A DNA stretch of 58,735 nt. Origin: Xylaria sp. FL1777. Its lineage: Eukaryota; Ascomycota; Sordariomycetes; Xylariales; Xylariaceae. The notes below the pieces were generated by a model that worked only from the letters and a program-made list of their open reading frames with translations, did not search any database and was not told the DNA's origin. A program made the translations under genes and the position numbers. Shown one piece after another: positions 48,000-58,735 of the stretch (position 1 is its first letter; each line of letters begins with the position of its first letter). The DNA lies in assembly GCA_022578965.1 (NCBI GenBank), contig MU400746.1:1-58735 (forward strand). Direction: 5' to 3'.

Positions 48000-50690
48000 G
48001 CTTTAGCTATATATTTAAAGCACTTGTTTTAAGTTATTATTAATAAGTTAGCAATGCTTTTTGTTTTGTTTTTTTTAAAGTTTTTATATTAAGTTATTGC
48101 ATTATAAGCTAAAATGCTTTATATTATTATAATGTATACTTGTTTTGCTTTTGCTATATTATTGCTTTATATAAAGTTTTATAGCTTAGTTACTACGTAT
48201 AATTAAATGCTTAATTTTTTTTTAAGCTTTGCTAGGTGTTTTTTTTATTTTATGTTTTTATTAAACTATACTTTTAAAAACTTTGCGCTATTTTTTAGGT
48301 ATACTATTGCGTTAAAAAGGTGTATTACTTGTATAAGCGCTGTTTTATTACTAAAAAAGTATATTAATTTGCTTTTTTGCAGTATAAACTTTATTTTATA
48401 TTGTTTTGCTTAGCTTTTATATGTTTTTTATGCTGCTTTTAAAGCTTTATAGTTTTGCTTTATATTTAAGTTTGCTATAATAAAGTTAATATTGTTAGTA
48501 AAGCTAACTATTATTAGCTTTTAGTATATAATAAAGTTATTATAAAGTATTAAAATATATAAAAAAAAAAAAAAAAGTAAAAGTAAAAACTTTTAAAGAA
48601 CTTTAGCTTTTAGTGCTATTAGCTAAAATACTGCTTTATTAAAACAAAAATATATTATGCAGTTTAATATAAAAAAGTTTACTTATATAACTATTTAAAG
48701 AAAAAAGCTTTTTTATTATAAAATATATATTATTTTTTTTTTGTTAATAGTATTAAAAGCTTTTATAATGTTTAGCTGCAATAAAAATGCTATGTTTTTT
48801 TTGTTAATTATTTTTTTTGCTGTTTTTAATACTAGTTTAATAGCTACATTTATTAATTTGTTTTATTTATTACTTATTTAGTTGTTTAGCAAAAGACTTT
48901 TTTGCTTAGCTACTTTTATTATGTAGTAATATAGCTTTTTTTTTAGCACTTTTTTTACTGTATAAATAAGCGCAATAAGGTGTTATTTTTTAGCTATTTT
49001 TTTATTTTTTTTTGATTTTCTAGGTTTAAGTATAATTATTACTTTTGCTTGCTTAAATTGCACTAAGTAATACTTTAATAAAAAGCTAGCAGTATATAGT
49101 ATTGCTATTTTTTTTGCTAAAGCAAATTTATAAGCTTTAAAAAAGCTATTAAGTAGCAAGTTATTTTTTAGCGCTTTTTATAGTACTAATTTTTATATTA
49201 GTAATATTATGTTTTTTTTTTGTATTAATATTAACTATAAACTTTTAATAGCTATTATAAATTAAGTTTTTTTTAAGTATATTAAATAAGTTTACTAGTA
49301 GTACAAAAAAAAAGCGTTTTATTAATAAAGCTGTTTTTTTTTTAAAAGTGTTAATAAAAAGCAGCTTACTTTTTGTTTGTTTTAGTAGTAAAATCGCAGT
49401 AACTTTTAAAGCTAGCTTATAAGCAAACTTTGCTTATTTAGCTAAGCTTTATAATAATTTAAAATTTTTAGATACTTTTATAAATGCTTGTTTTTAGTTG
49501 CGTTTTTGTACTTTTTTTACTTTATTGCTAAAGGCTTTTTTTTTTTTTTTAAAAGCTTGCTATACTGCTTTAGTTTTTTTGCTTTAGAACTTGCAGTACG
49601 TTTATTTTGCTTTTTTTTTTGTTTTAATTATTTTTAAGAACTATTAAAGTAATGCTTAATGTTTTTTTTTTATAGTTTTTTTAAGCATTATTTTATTTGC
49701 TATTTTTATTAGTTGCTAAATTAAAAGGTTAAAAGCATTATTTAGCTTACTAAGTATATATAACATGTGTATTTTTGTAATAATAGCTTTTGTTTTTATA
49801 GTTGCTTTATTTTTGTTTAATTTAGGCTAGTTTTATTTTTTTGCTTTTTTTAGGTATTTTTGCAAAGCTGCTTTTAAATTAATTATAACTTTTAATGCTT
49901 TATAGTTAAAACTTAGCTACTTTAAGTCCTTTTAATAAATAATAGCTAAATTACTAAACATTTATATTAGGTTTATTGTTAAGCTTTTTTGTTTGTGCTT
50001 TGTTTTAATTATTTTTTTTTAAAAAGTAGCTAGTATAAAATCCTATTATGCAATAAACTTAAGCAGTTTATTTGCTTTTTAGCTTTTTTTACTTTTTAAG
50101 TTTTATAATAAGTAATAAAGGTTAAAGTTACTTATAAATATATAGTGTTTTTTTAGCTTGCTTACTTTATATATTTTTTAAATTAAATTATGCTAAACTG
50201 TTTTTTTTTAATTTAGCAAATATATTAACTATAAAAATACTGCTAAATTATTGCTGCTTATTATAACTTTTGCTTAGTTTTTATTAGCGTTTTTTGCTTG
50301 CGTTTTTATTACAATTTTTTTGTTTATATATAACGTAGCTTTGCTTTTTAATTAAACAACCTAGTAGCTATTATTACTAAAGCAATATATATTGCTATGT
50401 TTATTAATTACTAGCTTTTAAACTGCTATATAATTAAAGCTGTTATTTTATAGCATGTATGCTATGTTGCTTTTAAATCTTATAATATTTTAAAAAGCAA
50501 TATTATATATTATTAAATTAATAAAAATAAGTTTTTGTTTATACTGCTAGTTTGCTGTTTTTTTGCTAGTAATTCTTTTTTATTTAGCTTTATAAATGCT
50601 AACGTTATTAGCATTTTTAAACTACTTTTATTTATTTTTTTGCTTATTATTACTGCTTTTTTAGCACTTTAAAAGCTTTTAAGTTGTAAT
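48000..50690 (-). pseudogene. LINE ORF2: endonuclease and reverse transcriptase remnant
   Basis: On the minus strand at 49160-48841 the RT N-terminal motifs are clear. They read FFKAYKFALAKKIAILYTAS, then VIIILKPRKS..., then K*HLIALIYTVKKVLKK, followed by IKVAKQKSLLLNN*IS. They match the LINE pattern F-ACL-GYFP-, KPGK-D...YRPIALL-T-GK-LE and HGLLP-NQ-G. The endonuclease is inferred upstream (about 50690-49500) but not resolved, and the FADD box was not located with confidence. TAA/TAG interrupts the frame. Confidence 0.82.
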
Positions 50691-50699
50691 ATATATGCT

Positions 50700-51470
50700 G
50701 CTTTTGTTTTGTTTTTTTGTTTAACCTTTTTTTAGCAAGCTTTATTTTATGCTATATATACTTTTTTGCAGTTTATGCATTTTTGCTTTGCTTTTTACGT
50801 TTTTATTAAGCAGCCTTTTTTACTTTTTTAATGCTTTAAAGCTAAGCAATAGTTATACTTTGAGTTTTTGCAGCAATATTTAATTATATAACTATATTTA
50901 TAGCAATTAAAATACTGCATAACTTTAAGCTTTATAGCAAAAAGTTTGCAGTTAAACAGCTAAGCTTTTTATAAAAAGCTATTTTTGCATATTATTTTAG
51001 CTGCTATAACGCTACTTATATATAATAATATTAACGCAAATCTAGCTTTTATATTTTTAAATAGCAATTTTTTGTACTTTATAACTTTAAAGTGTTTGCT
51101 ACATAATAGCTATAATAAATTTTTGTTTAAATGTATTACTTTAATTTGTTTTATTAAAACGTTTTTTATTATTAGCGCTGCTTGTTTTTGTTATATTTTT
51201 AACTTTTTCTTAAAAGCCTTTATAATTTATTTCTTTTTTTTAGCTTTTTAAAGCACTGCTTTTTTAAAAGTAATTATTATGTTTTTGCTATATAGCTTTT
51301 TAGCAGCAATTGCGTTGTTACTTATAAACGTTATATTTATTGCTTTAATAATATTAACTAATGTTTTATTTTTAAAATTATTAGTTTATTTTTTAACTTT
51401 AATTAGTACTTTTTTGTTTTGTTTAAATAATATTGCTTTATTATTATAAGTTAGCTATAAAGTTATAACT
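50700..51470 (-). pseudogene. LINE ORF1: gag-like protein with CCHC knuckles
   Basis: On the minus strand, near 51440-51240, a segment reads LVNIIKAINITFISNNAIAA followed by KKLYSKNIIITFKKAV. It matches the ARRLPSGDI-LTF pattern of Tad-type ORF1. Downstream at 50930-50735 comes a series of Cys residues (YFNCYKYSYIIKYCCKN..., NYCLALKH, KCINCKKVYIA*NKAC), i.e. two to three degraded CCHC knuckles. It would be the RNA-binding chaperone of the LINE. Confidence 0.75.
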
Positions 51471-52140
51471 TATACTTAAGATTTTAGTATGTTTACGTTT
51501 AATAAAGTTTATTAAAAAAGCTTTTAAATAGTGTTTTTAACGCTTTTTTAGTTAGCTTTTATAGCAGTATTTAAGTTATAGCAAGTTATAAATGTATTAA
51601 AGTTGTTTTTGTTGTTAAGCTTTATGCTTTGCTAGCTTTTTTAAGCCTTTTTTAACATGTATATTATTTGCGCCTTTTTTGCGTTTTTTTAAAAAAAGAT
51701 TTTTTTTGCTATTTTTTTTTATTAGTAGCTATAATACTAGTTTTATAATTCTGTTAACTATTTTCTATATATTAGAAAGTTTATTAGCTTTATGTTTTTT
51801 GTTAAAATGCTACTGCGTTATAGTTATATTGCTAATAAGTTTTAGTAGCGCATTAATTACGTTTTTAATAAATAGGTTGTTTAATATTATTTTTTTGTTT
51901 TCTGTTATATTTGCACTTTGTAAATAAAGTATAACTTACTTAGTAAATAAAAATTGCTACGCTAATTTTAGCGATCTTAATTATTTAATAATTAGGCTTA
52001 AACTTATAAAGTTATAATTAAGTGTAAAGAATTCAAAAAAGGTTCTACTAAAGTAGTTATAAATTAGTTTTATTATTAATATTTTAACTATTTAAAACTA
52101 GGAAAAAAAAGTTGACTTTAAAAAGAACACTTAAGAAATT

Positions 52141-52528
52141 TTAATTAAACTTAAATAAAGCAGCTTGCGTTACTTTAGCTTGCTTTTTTTGTTGTTTTTG
52201 CTTTTTTATTAGCGCTTTTTGTTTTTTTTTAATGCGTTTTATTTTGTTTAGTTTATTTAAGAACTAAAGCTTTCGTTAAACTATTTTAATACTTTTTGCT
52301 TTTAAAAAACATTTTTGTATATAAAGCTAAACTAATTTGCTTAAAACAGAATTAAAGCTATTTTAAGCTTATTTTAATTTTTTTTGAACTAAAAGTAGCT
52401 ATTGTTTTGCTTGCTTTTTTTTTTTTAAAACAACAGTGTTTAAAAACTATATTATTAATTAAGTTAATTAAAACCTCCGATTTATTGCAAAAGCAACTAG
52501 CGCGTATGCATTTAAAACAACAAAACAT
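52141..52528 (-). pseudogene. Type-A antisense frame of E6
   Basis: Homologous to the E5 frame at 25499-25888. The ATG (52526-52528) and the terminal KFN-stop region are both present, but the length is 388 nt rather than 390, so a small indel (in an A/T run) has shifted the frame. The N-terminal Cys cluster and the Lys/Gln-rich helix are still visible. Confidence 0.55.
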
Positions 52529-52754
52529 ATTATTTGTTATTTTGCACGTTAATAACTAATTAAAGCAGCAAAAACAAAGCATAATTTTATAGCTAATAAA
52601 ATTAATAAAAAAAGCAAAAATAAGTTTTTGCTTTGTTTTAAATAAGCAGTTAGTTTTTTTAATGCGCTTTAATATTATAATATGCAGAAAAAAAAAGAAA
52701 AAAAAATACTTATGAAAAATTATTAAAACAACAATTTTAGAAAAAAAGAAATAA

Positions 52755-53248
52755 TGTTACAAAATTAGCACTAAGGTAGCTTTTAAAGCAGCTTAATGCT
52801 TTTGCATATATTTTACACTTTTTTTTTTGCTAGCTAAAGCTAAAATTACGTAATAACTTATTTAGCTTACTAAGCTTATAGTAATTTAAAGCTTACTAAG
52901 CTTATAGTAATTTAAAGCTTATTAAGCTTACAGTAATTTAATGTTTACTAAACTTGCAATAATTTAAAAAAAGTTACTACTTTTTTTAACTTTTTTTTAT
53001 TTATATAATTATGCACTTTTTATATTTAGTTATTTATTTATTTTTAGTTCTTTAGTTATTAATTTTTTATAACTGCTAAGCATTAATATATTTATTACTT
53101 TTAATCCTTTAAAACCCTTATTAATACATAGTAGTAAAAGTACTTTAAAAACTTCCTTAATGGACTACTGTTAAGGATTTTATTATTACTTGCAAATTAA
53201 GACCCTAAAAGCAAACCTGTTATATTAGTATATAACAAGTTTATTACA
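52755..53248 (+). repeat. Type-A LTR, right LTR of E6
   Basis: 494 bp, TGTTACAAAATTAGCAC...GTTTATTACA, preserving both canonical ends TG and CA. Four units of about 26 bp. The next base begins a fragment of E7. Confidence 0.95.
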
Positions 53249-53832
53249 TTAACTTTTTATACTAGTATTTATTTTTATATGTTAGGTTTTATTAATTAAA
53301 AAGCTATTAAAGTATAATAAACCTATTATATACTAATATAATAAGTTTGCGTTTAAAGTTTTAATTTGTAAGTAATAATAGGATTTTTAACAGTAGTTCG
53401 TTAAGGAAATTTTTAAAGTACTTTTACTACTATGCATTAATAAAAGTCTTAAAAGATTAAAAGTAATAAATATATTAATGCTTAGCAGTTATAAAAAATT
53501 AATAACTAAAGAACTAAAACTAAGTAAATAACTAAATACAAAAAGTGTATCTTTATATAAACAAAAAAAAAGTAAAAAAAGTAATGATTTTTTTTAGATT
53601 ATTGCGAGTTTAGTAAGCACTAGATTACTATAAGCCTAATAAGCCTTAAATTATTATAAGCCTAATAAGCTTTAAATTATTATAAGTTTAGTAAGCCTTA
53701 AATTACCGTAAGCCTAGTAAGCTAAGTAAGTTATTATATAACTTTAGCTCTAGCTAGCAAAAAAAGAGGTGCAAAGTATATATAAAGGCATTAAGCCGCT
53801 TTAAAAGCCACCTTAGTGCTAATTTCGTAACA
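53249..53832 (-). mobile_element. E7: stub of a type-A gypsy element (5' LTR and leader)
   Basis: 53249-53312 match the leader next to the LTR in E1 (about 1149-1209) and E4. Then follows a type-A LTR. The rest of the element is missing: the E6 right LTR abuts it directly. E6's right-hand parent probably inserted in E7 leaving TTAAC as TSD, and the left part was then lost when E6 recombined. Confidence 0.88.
53313..53832 (-). repeat. Type-A LTR of E7 with an extra tandem unit (520 bp)
   Basis: TATAATAAACC...AATTTCGTAACA in plus reading. It is 26 bp longer than the other type-A LTRs because it has five rather than four of the 26-bp units (53605-53735). It retains much original sequence (GGCATTAAGCCGC). 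Confidence 0.93.
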
Positions 53833-56800
53833 GCTATAAAATTAGCTATATAAAAAAAACATAAAAAACTTAAAAAAGCTAAAAACTTTTTTATAACGTT
53901 TATATAAAACATTAGTAACTTGTTTTTAACTTTAAAAAAGAAACAAAACTATGCTTTAGCAGTAAAGTTGCGTAAAAATAGCATTATTAGCATTTTTAAC
54001 GCTTTGTTTAAAAAATTAAACGCTATAAAAATTCATAACTTTATTATATAAAGTGTTTTTTAGTTTATAAAATATAACTTAAATAAATATAATAACACTT
54101 AGATTTTTAAGTTTTATTTTATATAAAAAATAAAAAAAAAATAACTAAGCTATATAAAAAGTCTAAATTAATTATATAAAGCTATAATAATATAAAAAAA
54201 AAACTATATTAATTTAATTACTAATAATTTAATAAATAAGCTAATAGCTATTATTAGCTTTAAGCCTTTTGCTAATTTAAAACTTTAATACTTTAAGCAA
54301 ACTTTAAAATATTATATAAGCATATATATAATTAAAAAACAAGCTTATATAAAAGATCTTTATATAACTACTTTTTAAACTTGTTTTAAAATATTTTAAA
54401 AAAAGTATTATATAAATTATATAATTATTATATAGCTTAACTAAATTAAAGCTATATTAGTTTAAGACTTATTACTAATATTACTATAAAAAACTTAATA
54501 TAATAGTTTTTATATATAACTTATGTTTATTGTTTATATTAAAACCTTTATATAAATTTAGCATTATAAGTTTATAAACAAATAATATGTTTAGCTTTGC
54601 TACACTTAAATTTTTAGCAAAAAAAAAACGTAAGTTATATAAAGTAAAGTTTTATATAAAACTAAAAAAAACTTTATAACAAGATTACTGTATTAAATTT
54701 AATAGTAGTTAAGTTACTTTTGTATATAAAAAAAATATAACGCTTATATAAAAAAGCTAAACAAACTAATTAGCTTTAATTAATTTTTGTATAAAAAATA
54801 CTGCTTAGTAATATGTTTTTTAACGCATATATAGCGTTTATATAAGCAACATTTGCTAACTAAAAGCTATATATAACTTTGGAGCTATTGCTTAAGTAAT
54901 TAACTTAGCACTAATAAATATTAAAAATTTAAACCGTAAAATTCAATAGCAAATAAATAATTATAACTATAAATTAACGTTTATACTTTTAAATTTAAGC
55001 TATATAAAACTATTTATTTTTATAAATAGTTTATTTATAAATAATACTAATATAACTTTATAACTTAGATTTATTATTATATTTGCAATAAAGCACTATA
55101 TAAAAAAAAACCTAGCTTTTAAAATTAAAAAAAACATTATATATTAAAACTTTAGCAAATGTAAGCAAATAACATAAAATATGCTAGCTAATAAATTATA
55201 TAGCATAATAAATAGCTTTAATAGCACTATAGCTTTTTATATAACGCTTTAAAAAATTATAATTATACTAAGAATACTTTTAATTTTTGCTATATTATGT
55301 TTAAACTTAAAATTATTATATAACTGTTTAGTAAAGCTAAAAACTATTTAAAAAAAACGCTTTATAATTAATATTATATTACTTAAAAAGTTATATAAAA
55401 AGAAAAAGATTTTTAAAATATAATAAATTAATAATAAAAATAATTTAGCTAACGCGTTTATAAAAAAAACACTAAACTAAGCGCTAAAAACCCTAGTATT
55501 TATAAATTAGCTAACCGTACAAATAAAAGCATTTGTAGAAAAAAAGTAAAAATAACTTTTATGTAAACAAATTAAAAAAAAAAAATCAAAAGAATACTTT
55601 TATACAAAAATCGTTACAATAATTATATAATAAGTAAAAAAGCAACAAGCAAATATATTTAATTTGAAAAAAAACACTAAAAACTATAAAATATTATAAA
55701 TTTTATATTTTTTTTTATATAACTATTTTTTAAGCTATATATAAATGCTTAACATTTTTTTTTTACTTTTTTTATTAAACTATTATATAATATTTAACCT
55801 TTTTTTATTTATTTAAGTATAATAATTATAACAAGCATTATATAATTGCTAAACATATATAATATATGCATTATTTTAAAATTTTATTACTTATTAATAA
55901 CTTTAAAATAAAAAGCTTTTATAGTTTATATAAGCATTTTAGCTATATAAAGCAATTATAATACTATATAACTAAATAAATACTACATAAAAGTAGCTTT
56001 TATAACAAATTATTTAAGCTATAATAAAAGCAATTAAAGCATTATATAAAATTTAAACCTTAATATTAACTAAAAGCATTAATATAACTTAAAACTTATT
56101 ACTTTTTATGTAATAAACAATTATTAATAAACTACTTAAATAATTAGCTATATAAAAAAAAAATATATATATTTATATATAATAACTAAAAAAACAGTTA
56201 ATTGCTAAAATTATTAATCGGTAATTATATAACGTTATAACTACTATTTTAGCTTATAACGCAAAACTAGCAACTATTAATGTTATACTATAATAAAGCA
56301 GCTATTATATAAATATATATATATATATATAAGTGTATATATAAAAATAACTAAGTATAAAGCTGTTATAAGTATATATATATGCATATAAAGTAGCTAA
56401 TAGCAAAATAAGCAGCTATATAAAATAAAAAGTCTAAAGATATAAAAGCAACAAAAAGCACTACAAAATTTAGGCTTTTTTTATAAACAAAGGTTAGCTT
56501 TTATACTTTAATATATTATTAAACTTGCTGCTATATAAAAAAAAAACCCTTAATTAACCTTAGTATAAATTGCTTACTGCTAATACTTTACTTTATATTA
56601 TTAGCTAACATTAGTTAATTATATAACAATAAAAACAAAGAACTTTAATTATGCTAGCAATAATTAAACTATATAAAGGTTTAAGTACTTTATTTAAAAA
56701 GCAATTACTTTTAAACTTAGGCTTTATATAACTACAAAGTTTAAAAAAAGCAAACATATAAACAAACCTGTTTTTTGCAAAAACTATAATACTAAATGTT

Positions 56801-57615
56801 TAATTTTTTATAAAACTAGTTTTTTATTTCTTTTAAATAGCATTATATAAAAAGAATTATAACTAAAAAAAGAATAGCTAATATTAAAATAACTAGTTAT
56901 TAATTATAACTTTTATATATAGTACGTATAATAAGTGTTGCATAAAAACCACTTTGTATAAAAGCTATTGCATAAACTAAAGTAATTTTAGTATTAGCTT
57001 AGCTTATATGCTAGCAAAGTTCTTATACATAAAAAAGAACCTTTGCTTTATACAAACCTTTTCTTTTTTTAAACATATAAAACATAAATAGCTTATAATA
57101 CAAAGATTATTATACTTTGTTTTAGCATATATATATTAAACATACGATCGTATAAAGCCCATTTAATAAAAAATAATTATTTTTAAATAAACTATATATA
57201 ATATTAATTTAAATAATTATAATATAAAAATATGTAAATATATTAATTAAATTAAAACTATTAATTAATTAAAGAATTAAATTTTTAAAATAATATTTTA
57301 AAACTATAAAAATATAATATTAAAACTTATAAATATATTTAATATATAATATAATAAATTTTATACTATGAAAATATATTTAAAAAAAAGCTTTATATAT
57401 TAAATAAAACTAAATTATAAATTATTTATTAATAATAATATAATATAACTATTACAAAATTTAAAAATTTAAACAATTAAAAAAAAAAAAGCTAGCTTTA
57501 GTAATAAAATATAAAGCTATAAATTTTATTAAGTTAACATTATTTATAAGCAAGTTGCATATTTAAGCAAGCTATACATTTAGCTTAACATACTGCTATA
57601 TATAATATTTTATTA
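53833..57615 (+). other. AT-rich DNA, possibly a long decayed plus-strand frame of unknown identity
   Basis: There is no similarity to the gypsy elements. The plus strand is A-rich. The frame starting at 53833 can be read to about 55690 with stops only TAA/TAG, in several stretches with peptide-like composition (KLSAKNPSIYKLANRTNKSI near 55470-55530). Because all frames here have TAA/TAG stops, this alone does not prove coding. No family was recognised. Short tandem AT tracts occur near 56310. It may be old host or transposon DNA. Confidence 0.3.
56310..56345. repeat. (TA)n microsatellite
   Basis: An uninterrupted AT alternation of about 20 bases, then GTGTATATATA, with a second short TA tract near 56373. 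A simple repeat in AT-rich DNA. Confidence 0.8.
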
Positions 57616-57938
57616 AAAAGTACTTATTTTACTTTTAAATAACTTACCTAAAGAAAATCGGAAAAATATAAGGGTTGTTTTATTATAATTATAATTATAT
57701 AGTTTAGCTAAAACAACTTTGTTTTATTAAATAGCTATTTTCCTTAAGCATGCATTTAATAAAAACAAAAATATAAAGATTATTTTAGCGTATTTTTTAT
57801 AATAGGTTGAATAAAATAGCTATTTACTAGGATAAAGTTGTTTTAGCTAAACGATATAATTATAATTATAATAAAACAAGTTTTATATTTTTCCGATTTT
57901 TTTTAGCTAAGTTATTTAAAAGTGAAATAAGTACTTTT
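57616..57938. mobile_element. Foldback/MITE-like element with 126-bp inverted repeats
   Basis: The left arm 57616-57741 and right arm 57813-57938 are near-perfect inverted copies starting AAAAGTACTTATTT. They share AAATCGGAAAAATATAA and TTTAGCTAAAACAACTTT and enclose a 71-bp spacer (57742-57812). It is non-coding. Flanking TSDs are not clear; AT-rich flanks allow several short matches. G+C (ATCGG, TCCG, ACGAT) is preserved, so it is much less RIPed than the retroelements. It could be a MITE of a DNA transposon or a cruciform-forming locus. Confidence 0.75.
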
Positions 57939-58735
57939 ATATTATTTTAAGTGCCTTAGACTAGAAACATAAAACAGCAAGCTGCGCTTGCTACAAGCTA
58001 TAACTTATTTCCTTTAGAAGCTTATGCAAATATATTTGTAGGTTTAAGGCCTACGTTTTATGTATTTTAGTTTAAAGAACTTTTGTTGATTTTTAAGCTA
58101 AAGTTGACTTTGTATATATATATATACTATTTATACTTATAGATTATTTGCTAATAAAACTTAAAAAAAACAATTATAATATTATTTAAAGCTTTTTATA
58201 ATAATGCTTATATTTAGTACTAATTTTATAATTAAGATATTTTATTATATTGTAGTATTTTAAGCTTAAATAGTTAAAAGTTAAGTTTTATTTGTTAATT
58301 TATTAATTAGTATTATTTTTTTATTTTATTATAAAACTGCAAACTTTTAATAATTTTAGCTTTAGTTTAATTAATATTTGCGTTTTAAAAAAACTAATAG
58401 TTTTAAAACTTTTAAAATTTATTAAAAAACTTAATAAACTAAATAAACTAGCTAATAATGCAATATTAAAGCATTTAGTTAGTAATTATATTTAGTATTT
58501 TATATAATATATTTTATTATAATTAAAATATAATTAAAAATATATATTAAAATATAAGTTTATATAAGTTATTATTAATGCTATTTTAAATTATTATTAA
58601 TTTAATAAATTATATAAGCTTAAGCTTAAAGCTAAATAATTTAAGTTAATTTAGCATATAATATTTTATTATAATAATATTATATTAATAGCTTAAACTA
58701 ATTATAAAAAAAGCATTATATTATAAACTGTTTTA
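57939..58735. other. Right-end sequence, relatively unmutated near the inverted repeat, no gene seen
   Basis: The first 200 bases keep GC-containing words (TGCGCTTGCT, GGCCTACG, GTTGACTT). They hold two short hairpins, 57976-57992 (AGCAAGC-TGC-GCTTGCT) and 58038-58054 (GTAGG-TTTAAGG-CCTAC). From about 58120 on the sequence becomes plain AT. No coding frame was recognised. Confidence 0.5.

Larger units (their letters stand above)
46911..52044 (-). mobile_element. Tad-like LINE inserted in E6
   Basis: A 5134-bp insertion absent from the matching site of E5 (about 25413). It is flanked by a 16-bp TSD, CTRCTAAAGTAGTTAT, at 46895-46910 and 52045-52060, differing at one position (G/A). The minus strand carries ORF1 with CCHC motifs near its 5' end (52044 side) and a LINE-type RT further on. 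The 3' end on the minus strand is a TTATTAATAATA tail next to the TSD. There are no LTRs. The length fits a near full-length element. Two ORFs with CCHC in ORF1 suggest the fungal Tad1 clade (inference). Confidence 0.92.
40419..53248 (+). mobile_element. E6: recombinant Ty3/gypsy element, type-B 5' LTR and type-A 3' LTR
   Basis: The plus-strand internal region is collinear with E5. The left LTR (40419-40898) is type B, whereas the 3' region, antisense frame and right LTR (52755-53248) are type A. Flanking 5-mers differ (ATTAT on the left, TTAAC on the right). Normally both LTRs are copied from one template and the TSDs match. The simplest reading is homologous recombination between two plus-strand elements, deleting what lay between. 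A LINE interrupts it at 46910. Without the LINE it is about 7.7 kb. Confidence 0.9.

Noticed and set aside
47229..51927. Open plus-strand frames at 47229-47432, 48207-48413, 50985-51251 and 51679-51927
   Set aside because: All lie opposite the LINE, whose RT and CCHC motifs read on the minus strand. They are hydrophobic shadows.
53833..55690. Possible tyrosine recombinase (Starship captain or Crypton type)
   Set aside because: Only very short strings hinted at it. No catalytic R...H-x-x-R...Y arrangement could be traced, so the region is left unidentified.
57120..57145. CATACGATCGTATAAAGC palindrome as a regulatory or origin site
   Set aside because: It is a short isolated palindrome without repeats or neighbouring features; chance is sufficient.

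Overview
This window looks like an AT-rich, heterochromatin-like compartment of a filamentous ascomycete-type fungus (inference). It is overwhelmingly A+T. Every recognisable protein is broken by TAA/TAG codons standing where the family has Gln, Trp or Arg. Paired LTRs differ almost only by C-to-T and G-to-A changes, the footprint of repeat-induced point mutation (RIP). No intact gene was found. What is here is a stack of decayed transposons, reconstructed by matching LTRs, target-site duplications (TSDs) and uninterrupted paralogous copies inside the window.

Layout. (1) 1-1702: 5' end of a minus-strand Ty3/gypsy element (E1), cut by the window edge. (2) 1703-2740: featureless AT DNA. (3) 2741-40129: a four-level nest. 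E2 (gypsy, type-B LTRs, minus strand) holds a tRNA-derived SINE (4948-5684) and was split at 9536/38452 by E3, an about 13.5-kb gypsy element with only 193-bp LTRs (9537-38446, minus strand). E3 was split at 16394/31807 by E4 (gypsy, type-A LTRs, minus strand). E4 was split at 18906/26615 by E5 (gypsy, type-A LTRs, plus strand, 18907-26609). E2, E3, E4 and E5 all keep matching 5-bp TSDs. (4) 40130-40418: the continuation of the DNA into which E2 inserted. (5) 40419-53248: E6, a plus-strand gypsy element with a type-B LTR on the left and a type-A LTR on the right, hence a recombinant, interrupted by a 5.1-kb Tad-like LINE (46911-52044, minus strand) with a 16-bp TSD. (6) 53249-53832: stub of a minus-strand gypsy element (E7). 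(7) 53833-58735: AT-rich DNA without recognisable genes, possibly one long decayed frame, then a compact 323-bp inverted-repeat element (57616-57938) that has escaped most of the decay.

The type-A/B elements encode Gag with a CCHC knuckle, then protease/RT/RNase H/integrase ending in a chromodomain, so they are chromoviruses. Chromodomain integrases target silent chromatin, which fits the self-nesting. On the opposite strand, between pol and the 3' LTR, each of these elements carries a small cysteine-containing, coiled-coil reading frame. Type A and type B share gag-pol but differ in this antisense frame and in the adjoining U3 part of the LTR. E3 also carries a Cys/Asp-rich antisense frame in the same place, plus about 6 kb of extra 5' sequence with internal repeats. 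E3 and these antisense frames are the most interesting contents of the window.
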